Part shown: positions 6,658 to 14,200 of the stretch, piece after piece
Numbering within the stretch: position 1 is the first letter of the stretch
Layout: each line of letters begins with the position of its first letter
NCBI GenBank assembly: GCA_900544845.1
Contig: UQWV01000047.1
Location: 1-14,517, forward strand
Direction of reading: 5' to 3'
DNA length: 14,517 nt
DNA from: an uncultured Collinsella sp.
Lineage (GTDB): Bacteria > Actinomycetota > Coriobacteriia > Coriobacteriales > Coriobacteriaceae
Notes under the pieces: generated by a model
What the model saw: the letters and a program-made list of their open reading frames with translations, nothing else
Told to the model about the DNA's origin: nothing
Database searches by the model: none
Program-made: the position numbers and the translations under genes

Positions 6658-7815
6658 CTACGACTTCCGAAGCAAGAACTCTTCTGCCGGCACAACCGAT
6701 GCGCCCTCGGTATCGTAGCGCTCGGAGCCGTGATATACGACGGCTCGGTCCTTTGCGGGAATGCCAAGTTCGGAACCAACAGACCGTAGGTGTCGAGCGA
6801 ATGTGTCTCGATAGGTGGCGCCCGATTTGATTTCGAACGCCTGCGGGCGAGCCTGCTCTGTTAGATCGATAAGGTCGATCTCTCTTTTACTGTCGTCGCG
6901 ATAAAAGACAAGCGTGGGCTCGATGCCTCTGTTGAGATATGCCTTCTGGCGTTCCGATACAACGAGGTTTTCGAATATTTCCCCGCTTAGGGGGTGGTTC
7001 ATGAGGCTGCGCTCGTCGTGAATGCCAAGCAGATGACAAAGTAGTCCCGTGTCGTAGAAGTACAGTTTTGGCGCTTTGGTAAGCCGCTTGCGCATGTTCC
7101 CAGCATATGGCTGAAGCAAGAACACCAAATAGCTTGATTGCAGGATCGAAAGCCACGAGCTGATCGTCGCCGTGGCGACTCCCACATCGGCGGCGAGTCT
7201 TGATAGGTTGAGCAGCCCTCCCACGCAAGCCGCGCACAGCCCGATCATTTTTCTAAAGGAGCTCAGGTTGCGCACATCGAGAAGGCCGCCCGCGTCGCGT
7301 TCCACATAGGTCATAAGGTAATTTTGGTAGAACATATCGGTGGGGATGCCCGCATCATATATGCGCGGGTATCCTCCGCGAATCAGGTAGGTGTCAAGCG
7401 AGATTTGCGTATCGCTGAGCTCCTGGTAGGAGAGAGGTAGGAGCTTGAGCATGCCGACGCGCCCGGCAAGCGATTGCTGGATGTTGTGCATAAGCAAAAA
7501 GTTTTGCGAGCCGGACAATACATACTGGCCGGTCCTTCCGCGCTCGTCGGAAGCGACCTGAATCATACTGAACAGTTCCGGTGCATATTGGGCCTCGTCG
7601 ATGATCAGATGATCGGGGCGCCTGCTGATAAAGCCGACGGGGTCATCGAGTGCGGCGCGACGGACTTCCGGGTTCTCGAGGTTGAGATATTCATATTCAG
7701 GAAAGACGGCCTTGATGAGAGTTGACTTGCCGCTTTGGCGTGGCCCCGTAAGTGAGACGACGGGAAACCATTCTGACATGCCGCGTAGCTTTTGGGCCAT
7801 GGTTCGCTCAATCAT
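6658..7815 (-). CDS. AAA ATPase with DUF4143 C-terminal nuclease-like domain
   Basis: The 385-residue protein matches the common accessory ATPase family AAA_14 plus DUF4143. It shows Walker A GPRQSGKS (24-31), Walker B HLIIDEAQ (69-76) and a sensor-like strand YVLSGSQNFLL (98-108). RGGYPRIYD (146-154) precedes the DUF4143 part, which includes LYFYDTGLLCHLLG (251-264). The C-terminal part has a restriction-endonuclease-like set: Glu282 in EIFENLV, Asp314 in REIDLI and Glu328-x-Lys330 in FEIKSG. The start at 7815 (MIERTMAQKL) is chosen from family form and AAGG nine bases upstream. The frame extends to a TTG at 7941 but adds an unconserved basic stretch. The biological role of the family is unsettled; defence or mobile-element functions have been suggested. 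It is a lone reverse-strand gene flanked by duplicated nth ends, so probably acquired. Confidence 0.93.
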   Translation of the reverse strand: MIERTMAQKLRGMSEWFPVVSLTGPRQSGKSTLIKAVFPEYEYLNLENPEVRRAALDDPVGFISRRPDHLIIDEAQYAPELFSMIQVASDERGRTGQYVLSGSQNFLLMHNIQQSLAGRVGMLKLLPLSYQELSDTQISLDTYLIRGGYPRIYDAGIPTDMFYQNYLMTYVERDAGGLLDVRNLSSFRKMIGLCAACVGGLLNLSRLAADVGVATATISSWLSILQSSYLVFLLQPYAGNMRKRLTKAPKLYFYDTGLLCHLLGIHDERSLMNHPLSGEIFENLVVSERQKAYLNRGIEPTLVFYRDDSKREIDLIDLTEQARPQAFEIKSGATYRDTFARHLRSVGSELGIPAKDRAVVYHGSERYDTEGASVVPAEEFLLRKS

Positions 7816-7955
7816 TTTTAACGCCCTTCGTGTCTTGCATCGCATGCTCGCAGGCATGCTTTTGGTTCGAAAGTCTCGTGCCGAGTTTGTCGGTATCCGC
7901 CGGGTTTCGTGGCAGGTCTTTGGGATTTGCCACATTGTCAAGGTAAAACAACCAT

Positions 7956-8009
7956 AATTACTAACTAGAAGTTACCACAACTATAAAGTAGTAATTGCCA
8001 TAATTGCAA
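7956..8009 (-). promoter_or_regulatory. Putative AAA ATPase promoter with overlapping inverted repeats
   Basis: On the minus strand TTGCAA (8009-8004) and TATAGT (7985-7980) are 18 bases apart; the -10 box matches five of six consensus bases. AATTACTA (7956-7963) and TAGTAATT (7989-7996) are perfect reverse complements, one inside the promoter spacer and one downstream. TAACTagaAGTTA (7962-7974) straddles the expected start point. The stretch is far more AT-rich than its surroundings. It implies a leader of about 160 bases before 7815. Repressor control is inferred. Confidence 0.5.
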
Positions 8010-8130
8010 AGTAACGCAGGTGGAAGCTGATAATTGACGCTGTCCGATCAGGCTGTTTTGTGCCGAGGGCGTTCAGGCATGCGCGTTTTGGGTGAGCGGA
8101 CCGGGTGCTGATGGCCGCCGTGTAGTTTGC

Positions 8131-8204
8131 GCGACGCCCGTAAGCCCAAGTGTGACGAGTGCCCACTGGCGGATTTGTGCCCCAGCGTGCGCGTGGCGGG
8201 GTAG
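8131..8204 (+). pseudogene. nth: Stranded 3' end of a second nth copy
   Basis: Read from 8133, the bases encode DARKPKCDECPLADLC followed by PSVRVAG and a stop. This is the same iron-sulfur tail as intact nth (residues 199-219) with one extra Ala before the last Gly. Against 6507-6577 about 57 of 71 bases match, and nearly all differences are in third codon positions. Both tails were therefore selected as coding before they were separated. The first cluster cysteine is lost (CGC), similarity stops abruptly before 8131, and there is no start codon in frame, so the fragment is not expressed as enzyme. It probably marks where the nth gene ended before the AAA segment arrived. Confidence 0.9.
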
Positions 8205-8217
8205 GGCCTGACACGTT

Positions 8218-8256
8218 TTGCCGGCACCCGAAGACGGCGACTAATGTTGCGCAACA
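8218..8256 (+). promoter_or_regulatory. Possible promoter and palindrome before the zinc-ribbon gene
   Basis: TTGCCG (8218-8223) and TAATGT (8242-8247) are 18 bases apart, a modest sigma70 match. TGTTGCGCAACA (8245-8256) is a perfect 12-base palindrome overlapping the -10 end and start region, as an operator would. Both are seen in sequence; function is inferred. Confidence 0.35.
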
Positions 8257-8322
8257 CATTTGGGTCGCGAGGGCTCAATATGATGGCGACAGATGCTGTT
8301 TGTTGTGAGGGGATGCCCGAAT

Positions 8323-9381
8323 ATGTTTTGCACCAAGTGTGGCTCCGAGATGCCCGACGGAACCGATTTTTGCACGAACTGCGGGGCACGCATGGGCGCC
8401 GCTTCTCCGGCGGCCGCGCCTGCTGAGCCCGCACCGATGCCGGCGGCAGGGATGCTTCCCGTGCAGGGTGCCGTACAAAAGAAATCGCATAAGCGAGCGG
8501 TGATTGTCGGCATGTGCGTGGTGGGCGTGCTCGTTGCCGGCGGTGCCGCGCTGGCGCTGACCGGCGTGCTGGGTCCGCTTGGGCAGGGCAACTCATCGCA
8601 GATTACGGTACTGGGGTCCGACGAGGGTTCAGCCGAGCACAAGGACAAGGGAAGCGCCAAGGAGAAGCCTGCCGATGAGCAAGAAGAGCCGGAAGAGACC
8701 GAGCAGACGGGCAGCAGCGTAAAGGTCGACCTTAACGACCGGGCAACCTATGCCGCCGCAAACCTGTTCCTGTCGAACTTTACGGAGGAGCACTTCGATC
8801 GAGACTGGTATCAGACGGGCGGCTTCGATTCGACTGACGGACTTTCTGATGACGAGAAATACAAGTTGGTTAAGTTTATCTGGTGCCATTTTATTGACAA
8901 CGCGCCGTATCGAATCGAGAAAGGCGACTATGACAACGGTAATAGCCAGCGTGTGGCGACTGATGTGATCAATAGGGAACTCAACCGCTTGACGGGTCTG
9001 ACGCTTTCCGATGCCGATATGACTTATGACAGAACGCCGGAGGGGCAGGCGATTCCTGATTCGGCCGAAGCGCATGACGGGTACTTGTACCTGAAGCAGG
9101 AATACGGTCAGGGAAATTACAACCCATCGTGTGCCATCGTTGCGGGCGCGACTGACCTTGGCGACAACATTTACGAGCTCACCTATGAGGTCTACAGTGC
9201 TGACGGTGCGTTACTTCCTTCTGACATCCCCGAGAGCACTTACGGCCTGCCAAAGGACCAGTTCATCGCCGCAATTCAAGCGGACGCATCCATGGGCCGT
9301 ACTGAGACTTGCACGGTCCGCGTCGCGCAGGGTGACGGCGCTCCGACCTTCACACTGCTTAAAATGGGCGTCTACGATTAG
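8323..9381 (+). CDS. Zinc-ribbon, single-span membrane protein with extracytoplasmic domain
   Basis: The 352-residue protein opens with a zinc ribbon, C3-x2-C6 and C17-x2-C20 (MFCTKCGSEM, FCTNCGARMG). An Ala/Pro-rich linker follows, then one hydrophobic span at about 58-81 and a charged Lys/Glu-rich stretch (about 100-130). A folded domain (about 135-352) ends in CTVRVAQGDGAPTFTLLKMG. Proteins of this layout are common in gut Firmicutes and Coriobacteriia and mostly uncharacterised. The ribbon should face the cytoplasm and the large domain the outside. The ATG at 8323 puts the ribbon at the very N terminus and has GAGGGG ten bases upstream; the open frame back to 8293 adds nothing typical. 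It follows the nth remnant directly, so it may have been nth's original neighbour. No enzymatic motif is visible. Confidence 0.88.
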   Translation: MFCTKCGSEMPDGTDFCTNCGARMGAASPAAAPAEPAPMPAAGMLPVQGAVQKKSHKRAVIVGMCVVGVLVAGGAALALTGVLGPLGQGNSSQITVLGSDEGSAEHKDKGSAKEKPADEQEEPEETEQTGSSVKVDLNDRATYAAANLFLSNFTEEHFDRDWYQTGGFDSTDGLSDDEKYKLVKFIWCHFIDNAPYRIEKGDYDNGNSQRVATDVINRELNRLTGLTLSDADMTYDRTPEGQAIPDSAEAHDGYLYLKQEYGQGNYNPSCAIVAGATDLGDNIYELTYEVYSADGALLPSDIPESTYGLPKDQFIAAIQADASMGRTETCTVRVAQGDGAPTFTLLKMGVYD

Positions 9382-9407
9382 ACTCGGCGTATAGCTCACT
9401 CTGATAG

Positions 9408-9438
9408 CGCCAGACGGCTTGCCCATCTGACGTTTTTT
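9408..9438 (+). terminator. Intrinsic terminator after the zinc-ribbon gene
   Basis: CGCCAGA (9408-9414) pairs with TCTGACG (9426-9432), with one C/A mismatch, and is followed by six T (9433-9438). It lies 27 bases after the stop at 9381. The right half belongs to a repeat also found at 11136-11180. Confidence 0.6.
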
Positions 9439-9467
9439 GCGGGGCTGTGCATGCGCTTGGGCAGGAG
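9425..9467 (+). repeat. Dispersed 44-base repeat, copy A
   Basis: This stretch matches 11136-11180 at 37 of 43 aligned positions plus a 2-base indel. The shared core is CGTTTTT, TGCGGGGCTG, CGCTTG and GGAG. Both copies start in the descending arm of a terminator-like hairpin and lie 100 to 125 bases before the next gene's start. Confidence 0.65.
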
Positions 9468-9589
9468 TATATGTCGCCGCCTGCCGCCCCATGCAAAAAT
9501 GTGTTGCTAATTTAGAAGCCTATTCAAGCGCGCCGAAGTCGTGGCGTGCTGGCGTAGCATGAGCAAAAAATCAAGCAATGGAGGGTAAC

Positions 9590-11056
9590 GTGGCAACATC
9601 GAAGACGCGAGAGCTCGAGGATGACTTTGAGCGCATCGTGCGCACGCGCGAAGGCGACCTACCTGGTCGGCGTAAAGGCGACGAATACTTGTCTCAAACC
9701 CATGCGCTCTACCATGGCGACCCTGCGCCCTGGGCTCTGACGCCAAAGATATTCGACAAGGATATGACGGCGCTTCTTAAGGAGGCCGCCGAGCGTATGT
9801 ATGGCATCATGGATAAGGTGACGCGGGCGTTTTGTTCCGATGCCTCCGTGCGTGCATGGTTCCGCATGGATTCGGCTTTTGCGGAGTTGTGCGCTATGGA
9901 CGCCGGCTATGACTGTCAGATTCCCCTCGCGCGTGTCGATATCTTTCTTGACGAGGACTCCGGTTCGTATTCGTTTTGCGAGCTCAATACCGACGGCAGT
10001 GCTGGAATGGTAGTAACCGATGAGGTCTGCCAGGCAGTGCGAATGACGCCTTCCTTTGAGGAGTTTGCATCCGACCACCCCGGCTTTCGGCAGTACGATT
10101 TGTGCGGTAGCTGGATAGATGCATTGTTTGAGACCTATGCAGAGTGGAAGCGGGTCCATCCTCTCCGCATCGAGGATAGTGCACGATCGGATGATGGATT
10201 TTGCGCTGGCAAGAGGTCCTATGCACCGCAATCAAAGATATATCCCGCTTCGGTGGCAATCGTCGACTATTCGGAAAGCATCGACTTGGAAGATGCGGCT
10301 CATTTTGTCGACCTTATGAGGCGGCGGGGCGTAGTCGCACGCTTTGTGGATGTACGCGACCTGTGGATTGGCGAAGACGAGAGCGGTGCTAGGCGCCTGT
10401 GCGATGCCGCTGGTCCTATTGATTGCGTTTGGCGGCGCGCGGTGACCGGCGAGTTGTGGGATAAGCCGTGCGATGGACGCTCGGCCTTAATCGAGGCTGC
10501 CCAAGAAGGGCTTGCATGCATCGTCGGTGGTTTTAGAACGTGGCCGTGTGCGACTAAGACCGTATTTGCGTTTTTGTGGTCTCGGGCCGGTCAGTCCTTG
10601 TTGAGCCCGGAGGAGCAATCGTTTGTACGGGAGCATGTGCCCTATACCGAGATCCTGAATGAAAGCACCCAGTTGTCGAGATTTGCCGAAAAGGATCGAT
10701 GGATTGTCAAGCCGTGCGGCGGCTACAACGCGGTCGGCGTTGTAGCCGGGTTGGATGTCACGGAACAGGAATGGTCCCACGTGCTTGCTCGCGCTGCTGC
10801 CGCTGGGGCGATTGTGCAGGAGTATGCTCAGCAGTATCAGACTCCCTGCTTGCGCGGAACGCTTGTCGATGGGCCGCATCGAGGAGAGGCGCCCAAAGGA
10901 CTTGTGGATGATCTTGGTTTTGCGCCCGCTTCTAATATGGAAGGCCTGTACCTGTATCGCGGCCGTTTTGCGGGCGTGTACACACGCGTCGGTTTTGCCA
11001 ACACCATAGGTGAGTGGACGAGCCGCTTGAACGTCGCAAGCTTTTTTGAGGAATAG
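9590..11056 (+). CDS. Glutathionylspermidine synthase-like ATP-grasp protein
   Basis: This 488-residue protein resembles the circularly permuted ATP-grasp ligases of the glutathionylspermidine synthase group, which join a carboxylate to an amine using ATP. Marks include RVDIFLDEDSG (115-125), the metal/ATP-site strand FCELNTDGSAGM (129-140), VWRRAVTGELWD (280-291) and the nucleotide-binding KPCGGYNAVGVVAG (374-387). There is no N-terminal amidase domain of the bifunctional E. coli enzyme, so it would be a ligase only. The substrate is unknown; glutathionylspermidine itself is unlikely in this lineage. The GTG at 9590 is chosen because GGAGGG (9580-9585) precedes it; the in-frame ATG at 9578 overlaps that site. 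The product is cytosolic with no signal peptide. It is monocistronic, set off by terminator-like hairpins on both sides. Confidence 0.72.
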   Translation: MATSKTRELEDDFERIVRTREGDLPGRRKGDEYLSQTHALYHGDPAPWALTPKIFDKDMTALLKEAAERMYGIMDKVTRAFCSDASVRAWFRMDSAFAELCAMDAGYDCQIPLARVDIFLDEDSGSYSFCELNTDGSAGMVVTDEVCQAVRMTPSFEEFASDHPGFRQYDLCGSWIDALFETYAEWKRVHPLRIEDSARSDDGFCAGKRSYAPQSKIYPASVAIVDYSESIDLEDAAHFVDLMRRRGVVARFVDVRDLWIGEDESGARRLCDAAGPIDCVWRRAVTGELWDKPCDGRSALIEAAQEGLACIVGGFRTWPCATKTVFAFLWSRAGQSLLSPEEQSFVREHVPYTEILNESTQLSRFAEKDRWIVKPCGGYNAVGVVAGLDVTEQEWSHVLARAAAAGAIVQEYAQQYQTPCLRGTLVDGPHRGEAPKGLVDDLGFAPASNMEGLYLYRGRFAGVYTRVGFANTIGEWTSRLNVASFFEE

Positions 11057-11135
11057 CCGTTTCTTGGGGTGCCTTCCGTGGTTGCGGCGTTCGACGTGAC
11101 GGGGAGATTTTGGCGAAGCCGGCGAGTCCAGTTCT

Positions 11136-11180
11136 ATCTGGCGTTTTTGTTGCGGGGCTGGGCGTACGCTTGAGCTGGAG
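11136..11180 (+). repeat. Dispersed 44-base repeat, copy B
   Basis: This is the second copy of the repeat at 9425-9467. Its left part closes a CCAG/CTGG hairpin (11128-11140) followed by GCGTTTTT, a weak terminator for the ATP-grasp gene. Its right part contains TTGAGC (11170-11175), which with TACCAT (11195-11200) could form an mfd promoter of unusual 19-base spacing. Confidence 0.6.
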
Positions 11181-11225
11181 TCCTCTTCATGCGCTACCAT
11201 GACAGGCAACGAATTTGACGAACGA

Positions 11226-11253
11226 CCCGCCGAGCTTGCCTCGGCGGGCTTTT
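11226..11253 (+). terminator. Strong hairpin plus T-run just before mfd
   Basis: CCCGCCGAG (11226-11234) and CTCGGCGGG (11240-11248) form a perfect 9-bp GC-rich stem with the loop CTTGC, followed by C and four T. This is the best intrinsic terminator in the window. It lies 170 bases after the ATP-grasp stop and only 25 bases before the mfd start. It either ends read-through from upstream or, if mfd is transcribed from near 11200, acts as an attenuator in its leader. Confidence 0.75.
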
Positions 11254-11278
11254 GGCGTTGCAATGCCGGAGGAACAGC

Positions 11279-14200
11279 ATGCTCATTCACCGTATAGCCG
11301 CGCAGCTCTACACTGCCGAGGCACTGCAGACCGTCGAGGCCGGGCTCGATTCTGGCGAGGACGTGACGCTTGCCGTGTCCCAGTCGGGCCGAACACTTAT
11401 GGCCGCTGCCCAGTTTGCGCGTCGTCCGCGCCCCACGGTCTACATCGTGAGTGGTGAGGATGCGGCCGATCGCGCCGCACGCAGTCTGGCCGCCTATGTG
11501 GGCCTCGCGCACGTGTGCCGCTTTCCCGAGCGCAAGGACTACCCTTGGCGCGAGCAGGCGCCCGACGACGCCGTGGTAGCCCAGCGCTGCGAGGCGCTCG
11601 GGCGCATCGTGCGCGGCGACAACTGCATCATGGTCGCCTCGGCTCGCGCGCTGCTGCGCTGCGTGCCGCCGGTCGAGAGCCACTACTGGGAGTCCACTAC
11701 TTTTGCGGTGGGCGAGGAGATTCCCTTTGACGAGGTGCCGCAGCGTCTGGTGGGCATGGGCTACACCAATGCCGGCGCCGCCGACGCGCCCGGCCTGTTC
11801 CGTGTGCACGGCGACACCGTCGAGGTGTTTCCCGCGCAGGAAAAGGCACCCGTGCGTATTGAGTTTTTCGGCGACGAGATTGACCGCATCCGCCGCATGG
11901 TGAGCTCAACGGGGCAGACCATCGGCAACGAGGACAGCATCGAGATCTTCCCCTGTCGCGAGCTCGCACTCACCGACGACGCCGTCCACAACATGCATGT
12001 GGCGCTCTACCGCGCCAGCCAGGACGACAGCAAGCTGGCGGCGCTGCTCGAGATGGTGGATGCGCGCATCGTCACGCCTGAGCTCGACCGCTTTTTGCCG
12101 GTGATGTACGGCCAGACCGTGAGCCCGCTGTCGCATGTGAGCGGAAAGGCACTCGTGGTGCTATCCGAGCCGCGCTCGCTGTTCGACGATTGCCTGCGCG
12201 CCTACGAGGATATCGAGGCGCGTGCCGGCGAGGCGGGGATTGACCGACTGGATGGCCTGTATGTACGCGCCCAGCAGCTCGATTTTGGTGCTCAGCAGCG
12301 CCTGAACTATGTGAGCCTGATCCGTGCCGGCGGTGCGGTGACGGCAGAGCTCAAGATTGAGCAGCCGGCCATTGCGGGCTCGGACAACCGTTTTATGACG
12401 CGCATCCAGGAGGTCGTGGGCAAGCGCTATGCCTGCGTGTTTGCCATCCCCGACCGCGGCGCGCGCGAGTCGATGGAGCTCACCTTTGGCGACGAGGGCA
12501 TCACCTTTGAGGAATCACTGACCGCGGCGCCCGAAAATGCCGGCGCTATCGGCGACCGCGTGCGCGTGGCAGCGGCGGATTCCGCCGACCGTGCCGCACG
12601 CCAGGAGGCCCATGCTTCCATTCGCGAGCGTAAGGCCGATGCGCTCAACGCCCGCTCGCTCGAGGCGGGCGCCGCGCAGGCTGCCGCCGGCGCCGCCGTG
12701 CCCACCATCTCGCGCGGACGCGTGACCTTTGTCGATGCCGCCCTGCCGCAGGGCGTAGTGGTGCCCGACGCCAATTTGGCTGTGTTCTCGATCGCCGACC
12801 TCAACGCCCGCATGGATGCCAACCGCGCGCGCAGCCGCCGCAAGGTTGACATTACGCAGATTACCTTCCCGTTTAAGCCGGGCGACTACGTGGTGCACGC
12901 TACCCACGGCATCGCGCTCTTTAGCGAGATCGCGCGTCAGGAAGTGGGCGGCAAGGAACGCGACTACTTTTTGCTGGAATATGCCGATGGCGACAAGCTC
13001 TACGTGCCGCTCGAGCAGGTCGACCGTATCACGCGATACGTTGGTCCCGACGGCGATAAGCCGCGCTTGACCAGGCTCAACACCGCCGACTGGACGCGGG
13101 CCACCAACAAGGCGCGCAAGAATGCCAAAAAGCTGGCGTTTGACCTGGTCGACCTGTATACGCGCCGCTCGTCGATTACCGGTATCGCCTGTCCGCCCGA
13201 TACGCCCGAGCAGATCGAGATGGAGCAGAGCTTCCCCTACGACGAGACGCGCGACCAGCTGGAGGCTATCGCCGACATCAAGGCCGACATGGAGGCGCCC
13301 AAGCCCATGGACCGCCTGCTGTGCGGCGACGTGGGTTTCGGCAAGACCGAGGTCGCCCTGCGCGCAGCCTTTAAGTGCGTGGACTCCGGCCGCCAGGTCA
13401 TGGTGCTCTGCCCCACGACCATTCTGGCCCAACAGCACTACGAGACCTTCTTTGAGCGTTTTGCCCCGTTTGGCCTGGAGGTCGAGGTGCTCAGCCGCTT
13501 TCGCACCCCGGCGCAGCAAAAGCGCGCGCTCAAGGCGTTTGCCGAAGGCACGATTGATGTGCTCATCGGCACGCACCGCTTGCTTTCTGCCGATGTGAAC
13601 CCCAAGAACCTGGGCATGGTGATCATCGACGAAGAGCAGCGCTTTGGTGTGCAGCACAAGGAGCAGCTCAAAAACCTGCGCGAGCAAATCGACGTACTCA
13701 CGCTCTCGGCAACGCCTATTCCGCGAACCATGCAGATGGCCACGAGCGGTGTGCGCGACATGAGCCTGATCACCACACCGCCGACCGGGCGCCGTCCCGT
13801 GATCGTGCACGTGGGGGAGTACGACCCCGACGTGGTGAGCGCGGCGATTCGCCTGGAGGTGGGCCGCGGCGGCCAGGTGTACTACGTGTCCAACCGTGTC
13901 AAGACCATCGACGACGCCGTGGCGCGCGTGCACGAGGCCGCGCCCGAGGCGCGCGTGGGTGTGGCGCACGGCAAGATGAGCCCGCGCGAGGTCGAGGACG
14001 TGATGATCGAGTTCGCGACCAAAAAGATCGACGTGCTCATCGCCACGACCATCGTGGAGAGCGGCATCGACAACGCAACGGCCAACACGCTCATCATTGA
14101 GGACTCGCAGCGTCTGGGTCTGGCACAGCTCTACCAGCTTAAGGGCCGCGTGGGTCGCTCTGCCACGCAGGCATACGCGTACTTTATGTTCCCGGGTGAG

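Larger units (their letters stand above)
6578..8130. mobile_element. Putative inserted segment carrying the AAA ATPase, between two nth 3' ends
   Basis: The segment lies between the intact nth stop (6577) and the stranded nth-end copy (8131-8204). It holds a single minus-strand gene with its own AT-rich promoter, whereas all other genes run on the plus strand. The two nth ends are direct repeats of about 80% identity (57 of 71 aligned bases plus a 3-base indel). There is no integrase, transposase or terminal inverted repeat, so transfer by homologous recombination, or duplication followed by deletion, is more likely than transposition. The 80-base left margin holds only a small hairpin, GGCAG/CTGCC (6586-6599). 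That the block is a unit of transfer is inference. Confidence 0.55.

Noticed and set aside
7816..7941. 42-residue N-terminal extension of the AAA ATPase from TTG 7941
   Set aside because: There is no ribosome site at 7941, the extension is basic and unlike the family N terminus, and MIERTMAQKL at 7815 with AAGG upstream is the typical start.
6507..8204. Classical phage-type attL/attR pair at the nth ends
   Set aside because: The two ends are only about 80% identical with codon-periodic differences, and no integrase or excisionase is encoded between them, so site-specific integration is not supported.
11199..11297. Possible 32-residue leader peptide ORF running into mfd
   Set aside because: Its ATG overlaps the possible -10 box, the nearest GGAG is about 18 bases away, and the peptide has no run of one amino acid as attenuation leaders usually have.
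10487..11809. 440-codon minus-strand frame spanning the ATP-grasp end, the gap and the mfd start
   Set aside because: It crosses two well-supported plus-strand genes and a strong terminator hairpin, so its openness reflects base composition.
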